Assembly (NCBI GenBank): GCA_024138015.1
Contig: JAMXBB010000002.1
Coordinates: forward strand, 16,490,793 to 16,554,792
From: Lumnitzera littorea
Lineage: Eukaryota; Streptophyta; Magnoliopsida; Myrtales; Combretaceae
Direction: 5' to 3'
Length of the DNA stretch: 64,000 nt
The translations under genes and the position numbers were made by a program. Positions 25,801 to 40,800 of this stretch are shown one piece after another. Every line of letters starts with the position of its first letter. Position 1 is the stretch's first letter. The notes beneath the pieces are model-generated. The model made no database searches. It saw nothing but the letters and a program-made list of their open reading frames with translations, and was not told where the DNA came from.

Positions 25801-28800
25801 CTTGTATATCGCTATCATTTCCTGTATAATAGTTTACCCTTTTCAAGACTCGTGTATGTGTGTGTGTGCATCAGTTAGGCTGTAACCTAAATATAGAAGG
25901 AAAATAATTTTCTCATATTCTTTTCTCCCTACATGGTATGAAAGCAGGCACAGCTCTTGCCTACCCTCTCATCTAATCAATCCTTTATGCCTCTATGTTT
26001 GATAGTGTGTGTTGGTGTGTATATTTCTTGATGGCTAGTAACATGTTTACAACTGACTTACATACTGCTGTTGGTATTACAGTGAAATTTAAAAGGAAAA
26101 ATTACGCTCTCCGGTCTCAAGCTTTTATTACTTTCTTGGATTCCCAGGGTCACAACTATCATCTTGTTCATGATGTGCCAAACGCTAAGGAATCTATATA
26201 TGCAACATGGCCTCAATTTGACTTTATTGTAAAGACATGGATATTAAATGCTATGGAACTAGAGATTGGTGCTCCAGCTGGTTGTGCTTTAACTTCTAAA
26301 GAGATGTGGAATGCCATCAAAGACATTTTCTGATTATGATAACAACTCATATTTTCTCTTTTGTTTCAACAGCTTGATTGTAATAAGCAAGGAGAGAGAT
26401 TTCTACCCAATTTTTTTGCTATTTATAGAGGGATCATTGATGAATTTCATCAACTTCAGCCACACTCTCCTGATTTGGAGAGTCAAAAAGGGCATGGGAG
26501 AACTTGTTTGTGTGTGGTTTTTCAATGAATCTGAATAATCAGTATAATAATCTAATGAGCCAGTTGCTTAGAGACAATTCCATGCCAACAATTCAATCTG
26601 CTTTCTCTTGCCTACAATCAGCTTCTCTAACCTTGTCCACTCACACAGTAAACCTTCAACAATCTGCTATAATTGCATTGGGAATACGAAAATCATAAAG
26701 GTAAAAGGCAAAAACCATGATAGGTTTCATGAGTTCTGTGGTGAAAATGGGCAACTATAAATCATTGTTGAGACAGGCATAGCAGAACTAATAAGGCTAT
26801 CAATCCTACAGGTGAACTAGTTTCACCTATGACTATTCCCAAGGGTGTAATTCAAAACTCTTAAGGAAGACTTGATTTTGTTGCCTCCAATACCATTCGA
26901 TCAAGTGTTGGACCCTTGCAGCCTCCTCCAGTTATTTGCAATTAATTGATTCAAGTGCGTCAAATCACATGACTAGTTACTAATGCCTATTGACAAATTT
27001 TAGACAATGTCAAATTCATTCTCCTATTAGTTTTGCTAATGGTTCTATCTCTAATTGTCAGTCTCTGGTACTATCTGTACATCTCTTTTACCCTTAATCA
27101 TATCATACATGTTCCGAAATTGTCTCTTTATCTTCCATCTGTTGACCAGCTTCCATGACCTTCCTTCCCACTCATTATGTCTTTCAAGATCTAAAGACAA
27201 GTAGTAATTGGACACAACTTTGAATTGGGAGAGTTTACTATTTTATTCATGATTATAAATCTATTGTTGCTATTACTCACTAGAACTTGTCCTTTTATCA
27301 TTGACATTATCAATTGAGTCATCCTTCTCTTTCTAAGGCAAAGAAAATTGTGTCTTTAGTACATTCAGATGTGTGAGGTCCCTATCATTATTCTACTGTG
27401 TTAAAAAGAGCAGTGGTAAAGTAAAGGCCCTCTTCCTTTAAAGTGCAGTTAATCACTTTATGACCAAAAGTCATATATCGGGAGTAACTAGGAGGCTTCA
27501 ACTGATGTTCAACTTCTAGAAGAACCTTTCTACCATCAACGCAACAAACCAAAATGGAGTCCACAAAATCAGTCTCAGCTTATTCAACACAAACTTGTGC
27601 AAAACTCAATTTCTCTGGCTGAACTGTAATGAAGTCAACAATCAACGCTTTCCTATGTCTACTCGAAATGCAACCAATGCCCTACTTATGGAAAAACTCC
27701 ATGAGATATTTTAGAGCATAACCCAAACATTAAAAAGTTAGGAATTTCATTCACAGATGACATTTTCCATTCCTAATGTCAAAGAATAAGATACCAACAA
27801 GCAATATACAGAAGGTTCTCAAGGACCCTCATTACTTGCCCATCATTTCCAAATTTAAAAAAGAAGTACCTTTTTCATTACTCAAAACTTTGAGCAAACC
27901 AAATCAATCCCATATTGCATGGGCAATCTCTTCCACTACCGAGAAGGGAAGAGATTTTCCAAGAATGGCCTACTATGATATTTCTCCACAAATATGCATC
28001 GAACTCGGCCACATCCTATGGTTGTGCCACTATAAGCACCTCACTATCCTAGACAGGGTAAAAAGAAAGGGAACAATCAAGCTCCAACAAAAGGATTGAG
28101 TTTGAGCATGCCACCAAAAAGGACATGCATCATGCACTTGCCAAGCTGCTTAGACAGAGCGGGTTTAGGTGAAGGACAAGACTAAAAGGGAGAATGGGAT
28201 CACAAAAAGGAGGGAAAAGGCTATCCAAGTAAGATGAAGAAGGGGAAGAGGGGTTGGGCAGTAAAGAAGGGGCAAAACAAAGGTCAGGAAAGGAGGGAGG
28301 AGCAATTATGCCAAAAGCGAGATTTTCCAGCTAAGAGGAGGGAGCTTAGTCAAAACATCTTTGAAGACAGCCCTGAGAGAAGTGCCTCAACCAAGGAAGA
28401 AACAACAGCCAAAGCTTCATAAGTGGGGAAAACAAGCTTGGGGATCGAAGAACCAAAAAAGAGTCATGATAGAAGAGGAAGAGGGAGGAGCCAGAGATTT
28501 GCCAATCCGGAGAAGGAGCCAACTTACCCCATGACAAAACAGAAAACAACACAACCAACAGAGGCTTCGACTTTGAAGAGGAAGCCAGCACTACCAAGGT
28601 CAAAATCAATGCCAACAAGGATGAAACAACTTACCACTTGTTGGAGAAGATGGCAGCCAGGCAAGGCAAGGCAAGGCTTCAACTTAGAGGAGAAAGCCTT
28701 AAACTAGGGAAGCTGACAGGTGTAAAAGCAAGAAATCGCCATGGAGAGAGGATACCCTAGCTGTGAGAGAAGATAGATACACAGAAGTCAGTGACAAGAG

Positions 28801-31800
28801 AAACAAAGAACAAAGAAAGCTTGGAAAACGCCAACAACAATCAGCCAATGAAGGAGGAACCAATTGGCAACTAGTCGGTCATAAAGGCAGATGGTTGACG
28901 ATAAGACTCCTCTGCAGGCAGCAAGTGAACAGAGGGACCAAGGAGAAGAAAAGAAGCCAAAACCTAGCAACAAAGAAGGCAGGAAAACGCTTAAGTCAAA
29001 CCAGAGAGAGAAAGAGCATTTTCTCTCTCAAAACTTTACACCCATCTGTCATAGTTGTAAACAATTCCTTTCTTTATGGAGATTTGGCTGAGGATGTATT
29101 TGTGGAACAACAATTAGGGTTGTTGCTCAAGGGGAGAGTCATCTCATGTGTAAACTAAAGAAGGCAATTTACGTCTAAACCAAAATCCTAAAGCATAGTT
29201 TAATAAATTTAGCCAAATAGTTTTTGCTGCGGAAATTTAAGCAAAGACAAGCTGACCACCGTGTCTTTGTGAAACATACATCATATGGTATTGTGATTCT
29301 TATTGTATATGTTGATGTCATTTTGTTATTGGGTCATCATGAGGATGACATTGAAAAATCCAAGAATGCTTGCAAAACATTTTGTTACCAAAAACTTTCC
29401 TCAATTAAGGTATTTAGTATCTTGCTTAATTCAAAAACTATACAACCGCAAGGTGCAGGATGAAGGGGAAAGCCTATACACAAGAAACTCAAAACTAAAA
29501 CGGAACCACTAACCTATTGAGAATAAAGTAAACCAACACCCAAAAGAAAACAGACTATGACTGTTTAACACATAGACAAAATTCAAAATTAGCCTTGCTA
29601 GAGAATATGAACTGGATATGTCATCCCAGGCAAATAGAGTTTCACGCACACCAAATTCAATAGAATGCAATAGCGAGGGCCGATTTCCATCTACTAACAT
29701 CACAGCTCCTAATTGTTAGTCCATGAGATGTGGCATGTTCTCAAAAAACTTGAGCATGTTCTAGTCCATGAATTACCAATACCAAAAGGATGCAGATCAG
29801 CATTTGTCTTTTGTTCAATGTGGCTTTGAGCCTCATCAACAATGATTACCATTTCTCTTTAGCTATCAATACAAATCCTTTGGTGGCTCATGTAATAATA
29901 GAACCACAATCAAGTGCTTTGATTTCCATGTGTCATTGAAAAACTAGAGAAAACGTTATGTGCTATTTCCTCACTCATTGAAATGCTATCTTTTGTTGGA
30001 CTACAAGCCATTGAGACCAAAGCTATCAATTGTCAGATGTAGACCTTCTTCTAAAGAAAATTTGTTGGTTACATCTTGCTTGTAAAGCATTTCCACAAAA
30101 GCAATAGTAGAAATCTTTTTTGGGTAATGTGAGAAATTGTATTCAAAAAACATTTGTACAAGGGGTACATACAAATGAACACACTCGAAACTTATAACAC
30201 TTAACTATGTATCAATACATAAGGGTAGACAGTTAGAAACATTGTTTGGCACCCCTATTGTCTAGAAGTTTCTTCCTCCAATCAACTCCTTATTGACCTA
30301 ACATGGCTACAATAAGTAGTCCTCATCCATACATAAAGTCCAAATATTCTTTAATTGAGCTACTTGATTCCATAATTTAATGTCAATAACTCCCAACCCA
30401 CTTTCTCTCTTTGGTTTGCAGACATCTTTCCACTTCACACCTTGGCCCTAGTATACTCAAAACCATTCCACAAGAATCTTTTCATCTTAAATTCAATGAT
30501 GGAGAGAATCTTACTAGAGATGATGAATATAGTGAACCTAAAGAGAAAAGGATGCTTTCAAGAAGCTACAACCTTCCAACATAAATGAGGAACTTACTTG
30601 TCCAATAATTTATTCCAGTAGAGAATTTCTTCACAAGATCAATACAATCATTTTTAGAGATGCTAGAAGAAGAGAGAGGAACACCTAAATATTTGATATG
30701 CAATGTACCCGTTTCAAAACCCATAAGATTAGTAATCTTACTCCTTGTAACCCCGCTCACACTACTAAAGAAAATATGGCTCTTAAGAAGATTCACCTTA
30801 AGACCTACTAAAAGATAAAATTCACATAATCTCTCTTTAATAAGCTGCATGGTCCTAAGATCCCTTTTAGCAAAGATCATCACATCATTTGCAAAACACA
30901 AATGTTTTAATCTCCATTTGCCACATCTCCAATGATATCTAAACTCATCTAAGTTTCCTTTTTCCTTCATGACTTTAGAGAACACTTTCATAACCAATAC
31001 AAAAATGCAAGGAGAGATAAGGTCTTCCTACCGTAGTCCTTTAGAAGCCGAAAAATACCCGGCAAGTTCTTCATTTATGTAAGTTCTCCATTTATGTTGA
31101 TGGAGAACATTGCAATTGTGATACACGTCATGATCCAATGACAAACTAACTAAGGAAGCTAAAAGCCCTAAAGAGATGTTCCAAGAAGCACCATCTCACA
31201 TTATCATATGCCTTCATGAGGGCTACTTCAACAGCACACCTAGGTCCGTTATTGTCACAATGATATCCTCGAAGGAGTTCTTAAACCACTTGAATATTGT
31301 CCACTATCCGCCGTCCTTTTATAAATGTTGTCTACTCCTTACTCACTGAAGATGGTAAAACAATCTTTAGTCTTTCAACAAGAATTTTGGAAATGCATTT
31401 ATAAATTGCATTGCACCATGCTATAGGCCTATAGTCGGAAAAAGTAGAAAGACTTTCTTTCTTGGGAACCAAAGATATATATGTTGAGTTTACCTTTCTT
31501 AACATCTTGCTCAAAGTAAAAAAGTCTTTAATTGCTACACAAACATCATTTCCCACAATATGCCAGGTATTACAAAAAAAATTAGCTCCATAACCATCCA
31601 AGCTAAGAGCTTTATCTTCGGCTAGGGACTGAAAAGTACACTTGATTTCCTCATCAATAATAGGTTGCACCAACATGCATCTAGCTTCCTCTGAAATGCA
31701 CCCTAAATTAAGATTATCAAGCCTGTCAACATTCTGTTGTGCTGGAGGAGAATCATTCATCAACTTTTGAAAATGCTGGATAGCTGCTAACTTGATCAGT

Positions 31801-34800
31801 TCAAAGGACTCCAATCTCCGCCCATGTTCATCAACTATCAATGTAGAGAGATTCCTATATTGCCGCTGCTTCAAAAAGTCGAAAAAATATTTATTGTTTC
31901 TATCCCCCAACTTAATCCAAGTGGCCCTAGCTTTCTGCCTTAGGAATGACTCCTCTGCTGCACTGAGCAAGTAGAAATTAGAAACAGTATTCTCCAAAGT
32001 CCAATCAGCATCCAATGGCCTCAACTTGTTCTGCTTTTAGACAACTTTTCAACTCAGTTTCTTCATTCTCAGTGCGTTGTTAGATATTGGAGAAATGAAC
32101 TTCATTTAGGTTCCTTAAGTTTTTCTTGAGGAATTTCAATTTTTCACAAACCTTGAATATAGCAAACCCTTCCACATTGTATCCCAAACTTCCTTCACAG
32201 TACAGTTGAAGGATGGGTGATGCTTCCACGTGTCAAAAAACTTAAAAAAGGACCTTTTCCTCAAATTTTCATCCAAAGCCAAATTCATAATCAAGAGGAA
32301 ATGGTTAGAAAATCTGCGATTAAGGACTCCAATCTCTGAATTTTGAAATGAACTCATCCAAACATGGTTAATTAAACCTCAATCAAGCCTTCTCAAAATA
32401 GGATCAGCTTCCCTCCAATTAGACCAGGTGAAGAGAGGTCCGGTAGTTCTAGCTTCCTTCACTTCTAAGCAGTAGCAAGCATTGTTGAAGCTTTCCATTA
32501 CTTTACACCAAGTTGCTAAGCCCCCTAATTTTTCCTATACAAATCTGCACTCAATGAAGTCTCCCGTGATCAATCAGTGACCATTGACCACTGCTTTCAA
32601 TCTGACAAGATCCGTCCACAAAAACTCCCTATCTTGCTCATTGTTAGCAGCATAAACAAAAGTCAAATGGATGGTGAAACCATGGATAAGGTTGTTACAA
32701 ATGCATTGAATCCTTTACCCAGAATACTCCAAAACATGAACATTCCACATACTAGGATTCCACACCACCCAAATCCAATTTTTAACTCTAGATTCAACAC
32801 TACAATGAGGAAGAACACGCCTTCTAATAGAATAAAAATTCCGATCACTCATTTTGTTTCCAACAAACCCATAGAAGAAAGGTTTTCTACTCTACACAAA
32901 TTATTTACAGCCCTACCTTTAATTAGGTCATTCAACCTACGAATATTCCAAGCTCCTATCATAAATACGTACAAGAAAAGGAAGGAAATACCCTTCTTTT
33001 GTCGCAACAGCTATACAAGGCTCCACAGGAACTTCAACTTCATCTGAGGGGATGTACTTTTCACCGAAAGAATCCGAAACATGAGAGAGAGATGAATCCA
33101 TGCCTCTCCTGCATCAAAGGAGACTGAGCACTTTCCAACAACACTTGGACTGGTATCATCAGGTGGCGCAGTCAGGGGATCTTGTGATTTCGCAACATCT
33201 GAACAATCCTTTAAGAGGATGTCAAATCTAGAAGACGTAGGAATAGGAACAGATATAACAGTGGATTTATCTCTTTTCCTTTTCCTGGAGCCTCTGGCAC
33301 CTTAGGACTAGAAGATCCTGCCTTCTGTTTTTCCAACACTGCCCATTGAGAGGGGGATACTATGGTTGGCTCTAGTCATTTGCAAATCATAGGTTTTGCA
33401 CCTTATCACTCTTAGAAACTTCTTTCTCCGCCAGGTCCTCTTGTGAAGAAATAGCCTCCAAACACTCCTTAACAAGACATGTACTGTCACTGTGGCCGAA
33501 AAACTTACAGTGCAGACAGCATGGGGACAGAATATGGTACTCAACATCCACCCTATGCCTTCATCCATCCCTACACTCCATGTCAAAAGACTCCAAGAAC
33601 TCCCCATCAGCTTGCATCTCCACGAAGGCCCTAGCATATTTAACTCTTCATTTTTTGCAGTGACAATATCAACTTGAAGAGGTTTATCAATTGCACTCAC
33701 CACATATCCTACCCCTTCAATGTGTAGAAACTCCATCGGAATGCCCCATAGCTTCACCCAAATAGGCATTTTCTTTGGCCAAACCCTTAATAATGCCATT
33801 CCTGCCCTCCATCTCTCTAACACCAGAAGTTGGTCTAGAAAATACCAAGGTTGCTGCAAAACTTTTAGGAGTGACTCCTCGTCAATGAATTTGAAAAGTA
33901 ATAGCCACATCCATTAGTCAACACCTCTACTAGACCTTCTTTGCTCCAAAATGAGACAGCAATTTTTTGCACCACCAGGAAAGCCAAATTTCACCCCAAG
34001 GATTAACCAACAAGGGTGTTCTGCCATATTTTCTCCCCTACTTCAGACACTTCTCTAGGCGGTTTAACCACAACTCTTCCCCCTAAAGGTGAGGGAGGAA
34101 AATAAGAAAGAGCCACATTCACTTTAGGGGCCAGTGAAGGAGCTTGATTTGGGATTCAACTTCAAAAAAGGACCGAGCTTGTTTAGATTTCTAGTCATGG
34201 TGGTTTTGCAAAACCACTTTTGCATCATCCTTGGTTTCTTTCTCAACTTCATATGCCACTTTAACCATAGCATTTAAAGTTTCATTGCTCGAGGTTTGAC
34301 TTTCATCACAGGAGGCAAGGAGTCCAACTTGATTTTAGCCTGCAGGGGTAGGAGCTCCCCCAGAGAAGGAAACATTTTTAAGGCTTTTTGTCTTTTTCTG
34401 GGGAGCTTTTTCAGAGTCTGCCAAAAGCACACCTTCAGGCCCCGCATGTCTGAGCTTTTCTTTTGAGCCTTTAGGTGCCAAAACCACTCCACCAGCACCA
34501 CCAATCCTCCAACTACTAGACTGGTTTGAAGAGGAACCATTAGAAGGAGGGGAACCAGCAGACTTCTTCTTCCTTTTCTTGACCTGAGCTCCATCATTCG
34601 ACAATAAGCCAGCTTTGGAAGAAAGCTCCAGCACAACAAGCTTTTTGTTTCTCCTGACAAAAGTCTTCATGACTAGAACTCGAAGGAACCCTAAGATACC
34701 ACAACACTGGATCACACACCCAGCACAACAAAGAAACAAAGCCGAACTAACTTAAAACACTAAAGGCAATGACAGAACAAGAATAAAAGAGGACTAAAAG

Positions 34801-37800
34801 GGACGTGATAAAGGAAAAGATGGAAAAAAGGATGCGCTTAGAGGATAGGAAAGCTAGAAAAGGGGTCTAAGAAGAGAAAAAGCAGGGTAGCAGATAGGGA
34901 AAACTAGAAAGAAGGGAGAGCACTTTCTCTCTCTAAAAAAGTTTCAACATTATATTTTTTGGTTTAGGCTTGTAGCAGAAATCTTTGACAAACCCAAAAC
35001 GTAACATCTGTTTATTTTGCAAGTGGCTGTTGGAAAACCTCAATGAAAGAATCTCAATAGCAATAAGAGCACCAGCAACCGTTACTGTATGTGCAAGGAG
35101 GACAAAAACAATTTGATCATTTGTAGGACATTTTAAGTTTGCTTAACATTAATACAGATTTCTAATTTTGTGGATGTCTTGGCAAGTCCACAACTAGTTT
35201 CACGTATTCTAAAATATTTTCATCCTACTAGATGCTCATCCAATTATGACACATATCTTTTAACAAATGTAGCAACATAAGATGATAAAAAATGCTCTTT
35301 TAATTTGTTATTTATCTTTTAACAGAGCTGAAACATTTTGGATCATTCCTGCTGAGTTAGATTCCATTCATGATCCTAGCTGTCCAGCCCTGATGTACTG
35401 GCACATAATTATGACTAGAATGTTACAGGCTCACATCTTATAATCAACTCCTCAAAAAAGCATATAGCCACCACCAGTATAATGTCCACAACAAAAAAGA
35501 AAGGGTATTACAATATTCATCATAAAAGTAAGCTAGCCACTAAATTCTTGAACCCCACAAGAAAGAACATAGAATTAGAAGCCTTTATCTACTATTAGCA
35601 TCGATTTTGCTTATATGTGGTGAGGATTGCAGAAATTTTTGTAGCACGAGCATCCTCCAGTAGTCCTCTTAAGATAGACTGAAAAAGAAGTAACACTCAT
35701 CTCATAGCTAGGATAAAATTTCAATGCATAACTTATCAATTTTTTTCAAATAACTAAGAGAAGATGCATTCCTAGGTAAACACAAGAAAAGCAGAGTAGG
35801 ATAAGTAGTGGAATTTATTATATTTTTCTGGTTTGGCACAAGGGTTGCCTTCCTTGCCATGCTTTTATCCTATGGCTACTGCCTCAGGATAAGCTTTTGT
35901 ATTGGAACATATTAGCCCAAAGTGCTTGTTAATTTCAGTTCCAATTTCGAAGAATCACACAAGCACTTAATCATCAGTTGTGTATTTGCAAGATCAGTTT
36001 GGATACGGGTAGCTGAGGATCTTAATTGGCCTTCTTCACTTTTGGATAGCACAATGGATTCCTCCTTTGATAACCTAGAGGGCTCAACTTAGAGGCTAAG
36101 AAGGCAAGAGCAGCTGCTATTAGTTATATTGGCACAAAAGGAACTTGAAAAGTCTTGGCTCACTAGAAAGTTTGCCAGATAGAATTAGAAAAGTTTGGAG
36201 TATGACAAGACCTCTTTACCTAAATTTCACAATTGTAATTTTGTGCTTTGAGAGGATGTATCTTTTATGCAGAGATTAGGGCCTCATCAGTACCCCAGTT
36301 TTAATATTAAATCTTGTTTTGGATGCAACTACTAAAACTGGATGATATGGTCCATCTTTTTGGCCCGGTACGGTGGGCTATAACCTTGTATATACTCCAA
36401 TGAATACTTACTGAACAAATAATGATAAGCAGTGAGAAAACAAATTGAGAAAATCCATCAAAAATTATGTTTTGATAAGGATTTAACCATTTGTCCTTGC
36501 CCTATTTGGATAATAAATTTTAAAAAATATTATTAGTCATTTAAAATTCTTAATGGACTTTCTCAATTTCTTTTCTCACTTATTATTATTTCTCCTTACC
36601 AAACTTATCCAAAAAAAAATTCAAAGAAGGATATGAGCAAAGGAATAACAATATTCCATCTAATATAACAGGAGAAAATGTTGAGCACCTGAATATAATG
36701 ATGAACGACAATTTCATATTGCTCCTTCAGGTTGGCAAAGTACACGAGTTCTTCAACTCTACCATAACTATTACAGCAAAACAGAGTCAATGTGTTTATC
36801 CTCAAAAAAGAACCCAAAAAAAGGAAAAAAAAAAAAAGTCAATGTAGATTTTAAGCATACTCATCGGAAGAGGGATAAAAATGCTAAGACATGAGTAACT
36901 GCTTCTGCTTTAAAAAAAATGATGCTTAAGATCAATAAGAGAGACCAAATACATGTAACACAGAGGGATGGAGGAAATTCAACAAGCATAATATTAGTTA
37001 TGGTGGAAGGCTACTTTTTGAATGAAATTACAGTCTGTAAATTATAGTCCTAACATAATTGACCAGCATCATTCTAAAGGGCTCACAACAAAAGATTTAG
37101 GCCTCAAACCTTACTTGTAACTTCCTAGACAAAAAACTATTTCTTTCAAAGGGCATATGTATTTCTTTCAACTGTTCTCACTCAATTCCACATAAAGTGG
37201 GTTATATATGTAAAGAACTCAATCACTGCAATGAGATTAAATATTAATGGTTGGTTTGATTCAAATCTTGTAACCAGGATTCTAAATTTGATTTGACAAA
37301 AACTTGCAACCTTGAATACAGAAGAAGTTGCTAATCAAAATAAGAAGTCATAGCCAACTGACCTTTCTAAAAGCTTCATAGTAGTTGTCTCATCCAATAC
37401 ATCCTTGCAGTCGCTTAAGAAAGCGCGAAATTCTTTAATTATCTGATGATATTCCGAATTACGATTCTCCAAAGCAGTGTCATCTTCTAAGAGTAATCGG
37501 TTTAACTGACAAAATTACACCCATCATTAGTGTTTGTATGTCTATATTTTTTTTCATTATTTGATGATATTCCAAATCAAAAAATAATTTATCTGTATAT
37601 GTAAAATCCAAAACCTAGGGAGATGAGCACTGTCATGGCAATTCTGAAAAGGCATACCTCAAACAGATCTTTTACCCTCTTTGCACCAAATTTTACATGA
37701 ATAGCTTGTTTCTGGTTCTCACAGAAACTTTTTTTTTGGGTAAGGTGAGAATAATTTCATTCAAACAATTGTAAATGAGATGTGTACAAAAAAGCATGTC

Positions 37801-40800
37801 AAAAACCTATAAAATCGAGTTAAGTATCAATAGTACCAAAAGGATACTTAGCTCAATTAAATGGCCATAAAATACAAAAGTGCTCCAAATATTAATTAAA
37901 ACAACAGAAAACAGATCTAAAAAGAATATTTGCCGGAGTAGCTAAAAAATCTATCCTCCTCTTGCTCCTCTCCTTCCAAAGGTAATAACATTCCATAGCA
38001 AAAACTTTCTTTTGGAAGCCATTCAACTATTTTGGCTTTTCTAGTCTCAAAAATTACTAAAAAGAATTGGCTGTAGAGGGTGTCACTCCTTTCCAACCAG
38101 CAGCATCCTCAATATATTTCCACAGTTGCTTCACACAGGAAGAGTTATGGAAAAAAAAAAAAATGATAATCGTGCATTTCTTCACATTCATGGCAGAGAA
38201 AGCACCTGCCCTCACTTGTTATTCCCCAAGCAACCAGCTTATCAAGGGTCAAAGGGCTCCTTCACATAGCCATCCACAAAATCATCACATGTCTAGGGAT
38301 CATCTCTTTGTGCCACACCAAATGGTTCCATCCAACCTCCTAATCCCTAGTTCTAGGTAGGCAATAGGCTGATTTCATAGAAAAATCACAATTTCCCCCT
38401 TCTCTCCAAGTTAACTTATCTGAGCTTACCGCACCTGGTTTCAAGGACCCCAAGTTACCTGTTAGAACAGCCCATCTATCCCCAACTGACCAATTCCACT
38501 CATTTCCTTCAATGAAGGTCTCCAACATGGTTTCCTTTGGACAGCCCAAGGTTATGCTTGCATGATCTCCCAACCAATCAAAAAATGGTCCACATGGGTG
38601 CCAATCATCATACCAAAATGATATAAGTTTACCATTTCCAATTTTCCACTTTAGAAGTAGTCTTGCTAATGGCCTACTTTAAAGAATCTTCCTCCATGCC
38701 CAATAACCTTCATTAGGAATTTTGATACTCTAGAAGTTTCTACCCCTTAATAGTTCCTATTTGACCCAATTAGCCCACAAAGTGATGTCTTCATCCATAA
38801 ATAGAAACCATGTGTTTTAAGTGAGCAACTCTACTCCATAGTCTAATATCAAAAACTACCAATCCCCCCTCCTTTTCGGGTTTGCACACATATTTCCATT
38901 TCACCCGAGCTTTAGCCTTAACTCTTCATTTCCGTTCCACAAAAATCTTTCATCTTAGATTCCAACAAAGTGAGAACATTGACAAGTAAAATGAAAATCA
39001 TGGACCAGTATACCTGAAGCAAAAAGAGAATATTCATTAGGAGTTGTAATCTTCCAACATAAGAGAGGAACTTCCTTGTCCATTAACTTATTCTAGCTGA
39101 AAACTTCTTTACCAAGTCAATACAATCATTCCTGGAGAGGCTTACTAAAGATAAAGGGACTCCTAGATATTTTACAGGAAGAGATCCCACCTCAAACCCC
39201 AATATCTTAGCAATTTATCCTAGATTGTGCATTTAACCCGCTAAAAAAAATGCAGCTCTTATGTGGATTTGCCCTAGGTGGAGTTCATGTAGTCCCTCTT
39301 TGATAAGCTCCATCGTCATTGTATCACCCTTTGCAAAGATCATAACATTGTCTGCAAAACATAAATGATTGAGTTTTTCCTTTTTACATCTCCAATGGAA
39401 CTTAAAATCCTCCCTTTCTCCTTTCTCCTTCGTTATCTTGGAAAACACCTCCATAGCCAACACAAAAAGATATGGAGACATTAGATCAGCCCTGTCTTAG
39501 CCCCTTTGAGGCGAAGAGGTAAACTATAAGTTCCCCATTGATATTAATGGAGAATATCACAGTAGTGACACAAGCTATGATCCAGTGAATAAATTAGCTA
39601 AGAAAACTACACAATCTCAAACTATGTTCCAAAAAACTCCACATTGTCATAAGCCTTCATTAGGTCAACATTGATGGCACATCTCATTCCCTTGTTTTAT
39701 CATTGTGATATCATTTTAGAAGCTTCTGAGCTACTAAAATGTTGTCCACAATTCTTCTCCTCTTAATGAAAGCTGTTTATTCCTTGTTGACTAAAAAGGA
39801 TAGTACCAGCTTCAAACGTTCAACAAAATCTTAGAAATGCACTTGTACACTGTGTTGTAGCAAGCAACTAGCCTAAAATCCAAAAAGGAAGAGGGATTTT
39901 CCTTCTTAGGCACCAACAAGATATAAGAGGAGTTTGCCTCTCTCAATATTCTATTCGATGCAAAAAAATCCTTGGTGGCCACACAAACATCCTCCTCCAT
40001 GATATCCCAAATATGATGGAAAAATCTAGCACCATAACCATCAAACCTAAGTGCTTTATCTTTGGCTAGCAAACATAAGGTATTCTTTATTTCTTCATTG
40101 GTAACTAGACGAACCAAAAAAACTTGGTCTTCCACTCTTCCTTCAATATACTTTTAAGGTTTTAAGAAGAGAGCCTACTGAAGTCCACATCACTTGATGA
40201 AGTATCCACTAGAAAATTGTAGAAGTAGTTGATCGCCATCGACTTGATATTTTCCATGGAGTCTATCCTAGTCCCTTACTCATCTACCATAGATGCAAAA
40301 CTGTTCTTATATTGATGTTGCTTCAAAAGGTTAAAAATTTACTTACTATTTCGACCTCCCAACTTTATCCAATTTGCCCAGACTTTTTATCTCAAAAAGG
40401 ATTCCACCATAACATTTAAAAAATAGATTTTTGCATAAGCTAACCTCTCGAGCTCCCAATCAACTGCTCCTAGATACAATCTTTCTGCTATTTGAATACC
40501 ATCCAACCTCATTTTAGCCTATTGAACACAACCTAAAATGTTAGAAAAATGAACATAATTCAACTTACTCAAATGCTTTTTGAGGATCTTCAGCTTCTTG
40601 TAAGTAGTCCCCTTAACCTCTACAAGCCACGCCTCTTTTATAATTTGAAGAAAAGAAGGATGCTGGCTCCTTAAATTAAAATACTTGAAGAAAGATCTTC
40701 TCGACTGAGATCTTAGTGCAAGATTCATCACCAGAGGATTATGGTCAGAGATACTTAAGTTGACTATCCTAGTCTCTGAGTTTTGGAAAGTGCTCATCCA

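Larger units (their letters stand above)
25732..30108 (+). mobile_element. Decayed Ty1/copia element, interrupted by LINE-F (intron 14)
   Basis: The plus-strand order is a short putative LTR end (to 25933), a primer site TGGTATGAAAGC (25934-25945, resembling initiator tRNA-Met), gag (from 26031), protease and integrase start (26940-27410), a LINE insertion, reverse transcriptase (29055-29440) and a degenerate RNase H tail (about 29850-29970). Many stops and frameshifts are present. Copia-like sequence seems to resume after LINE-B at about 34987-35230. I found no matching 3' LTR, and the LTR start at 25732 is a guess from a TG. Confidence 0.75.
30109..34986 (-). mobile_element. LINE-B, near full-length L1-type element (intron 14)
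   Basis: About 4.9 kb on the minus strand, flanked by AGAAATCTTT (30109-30118 and 34977-34986). The left copy runs into the T-run that is the element's poly(A) tail. Order from the 5' end: pyrimidine-rich 5' UTR, ORF1 (ATG at 34670, Lys/Ser-rich N-terminus, then a DUF4283-like domain), ORF2 with endonuclease (from 32962), reverse transcriptase (32024-30566) and 3' UTR ending TCTCACATTACCC plus A-run. Frameshifts and stops break both ORFs. Confidence 0.88.

Noticed and set aside
28234..29158. Series of plus-strand Lys/Glu/Arg-rich ORFs resembling nuclear basic proteins
   Set aside because: The minus strand of the same DNA reads as the pyrimidine-rich 5' UTR and ORF1 of LINE-F; the basic composition follows from that.
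32577..33047. 156-codon plus-strand ORF
   Set aside because: Antisense of the LINE-B endonuclease start (MIGAWNIRRLND on the minus strand).
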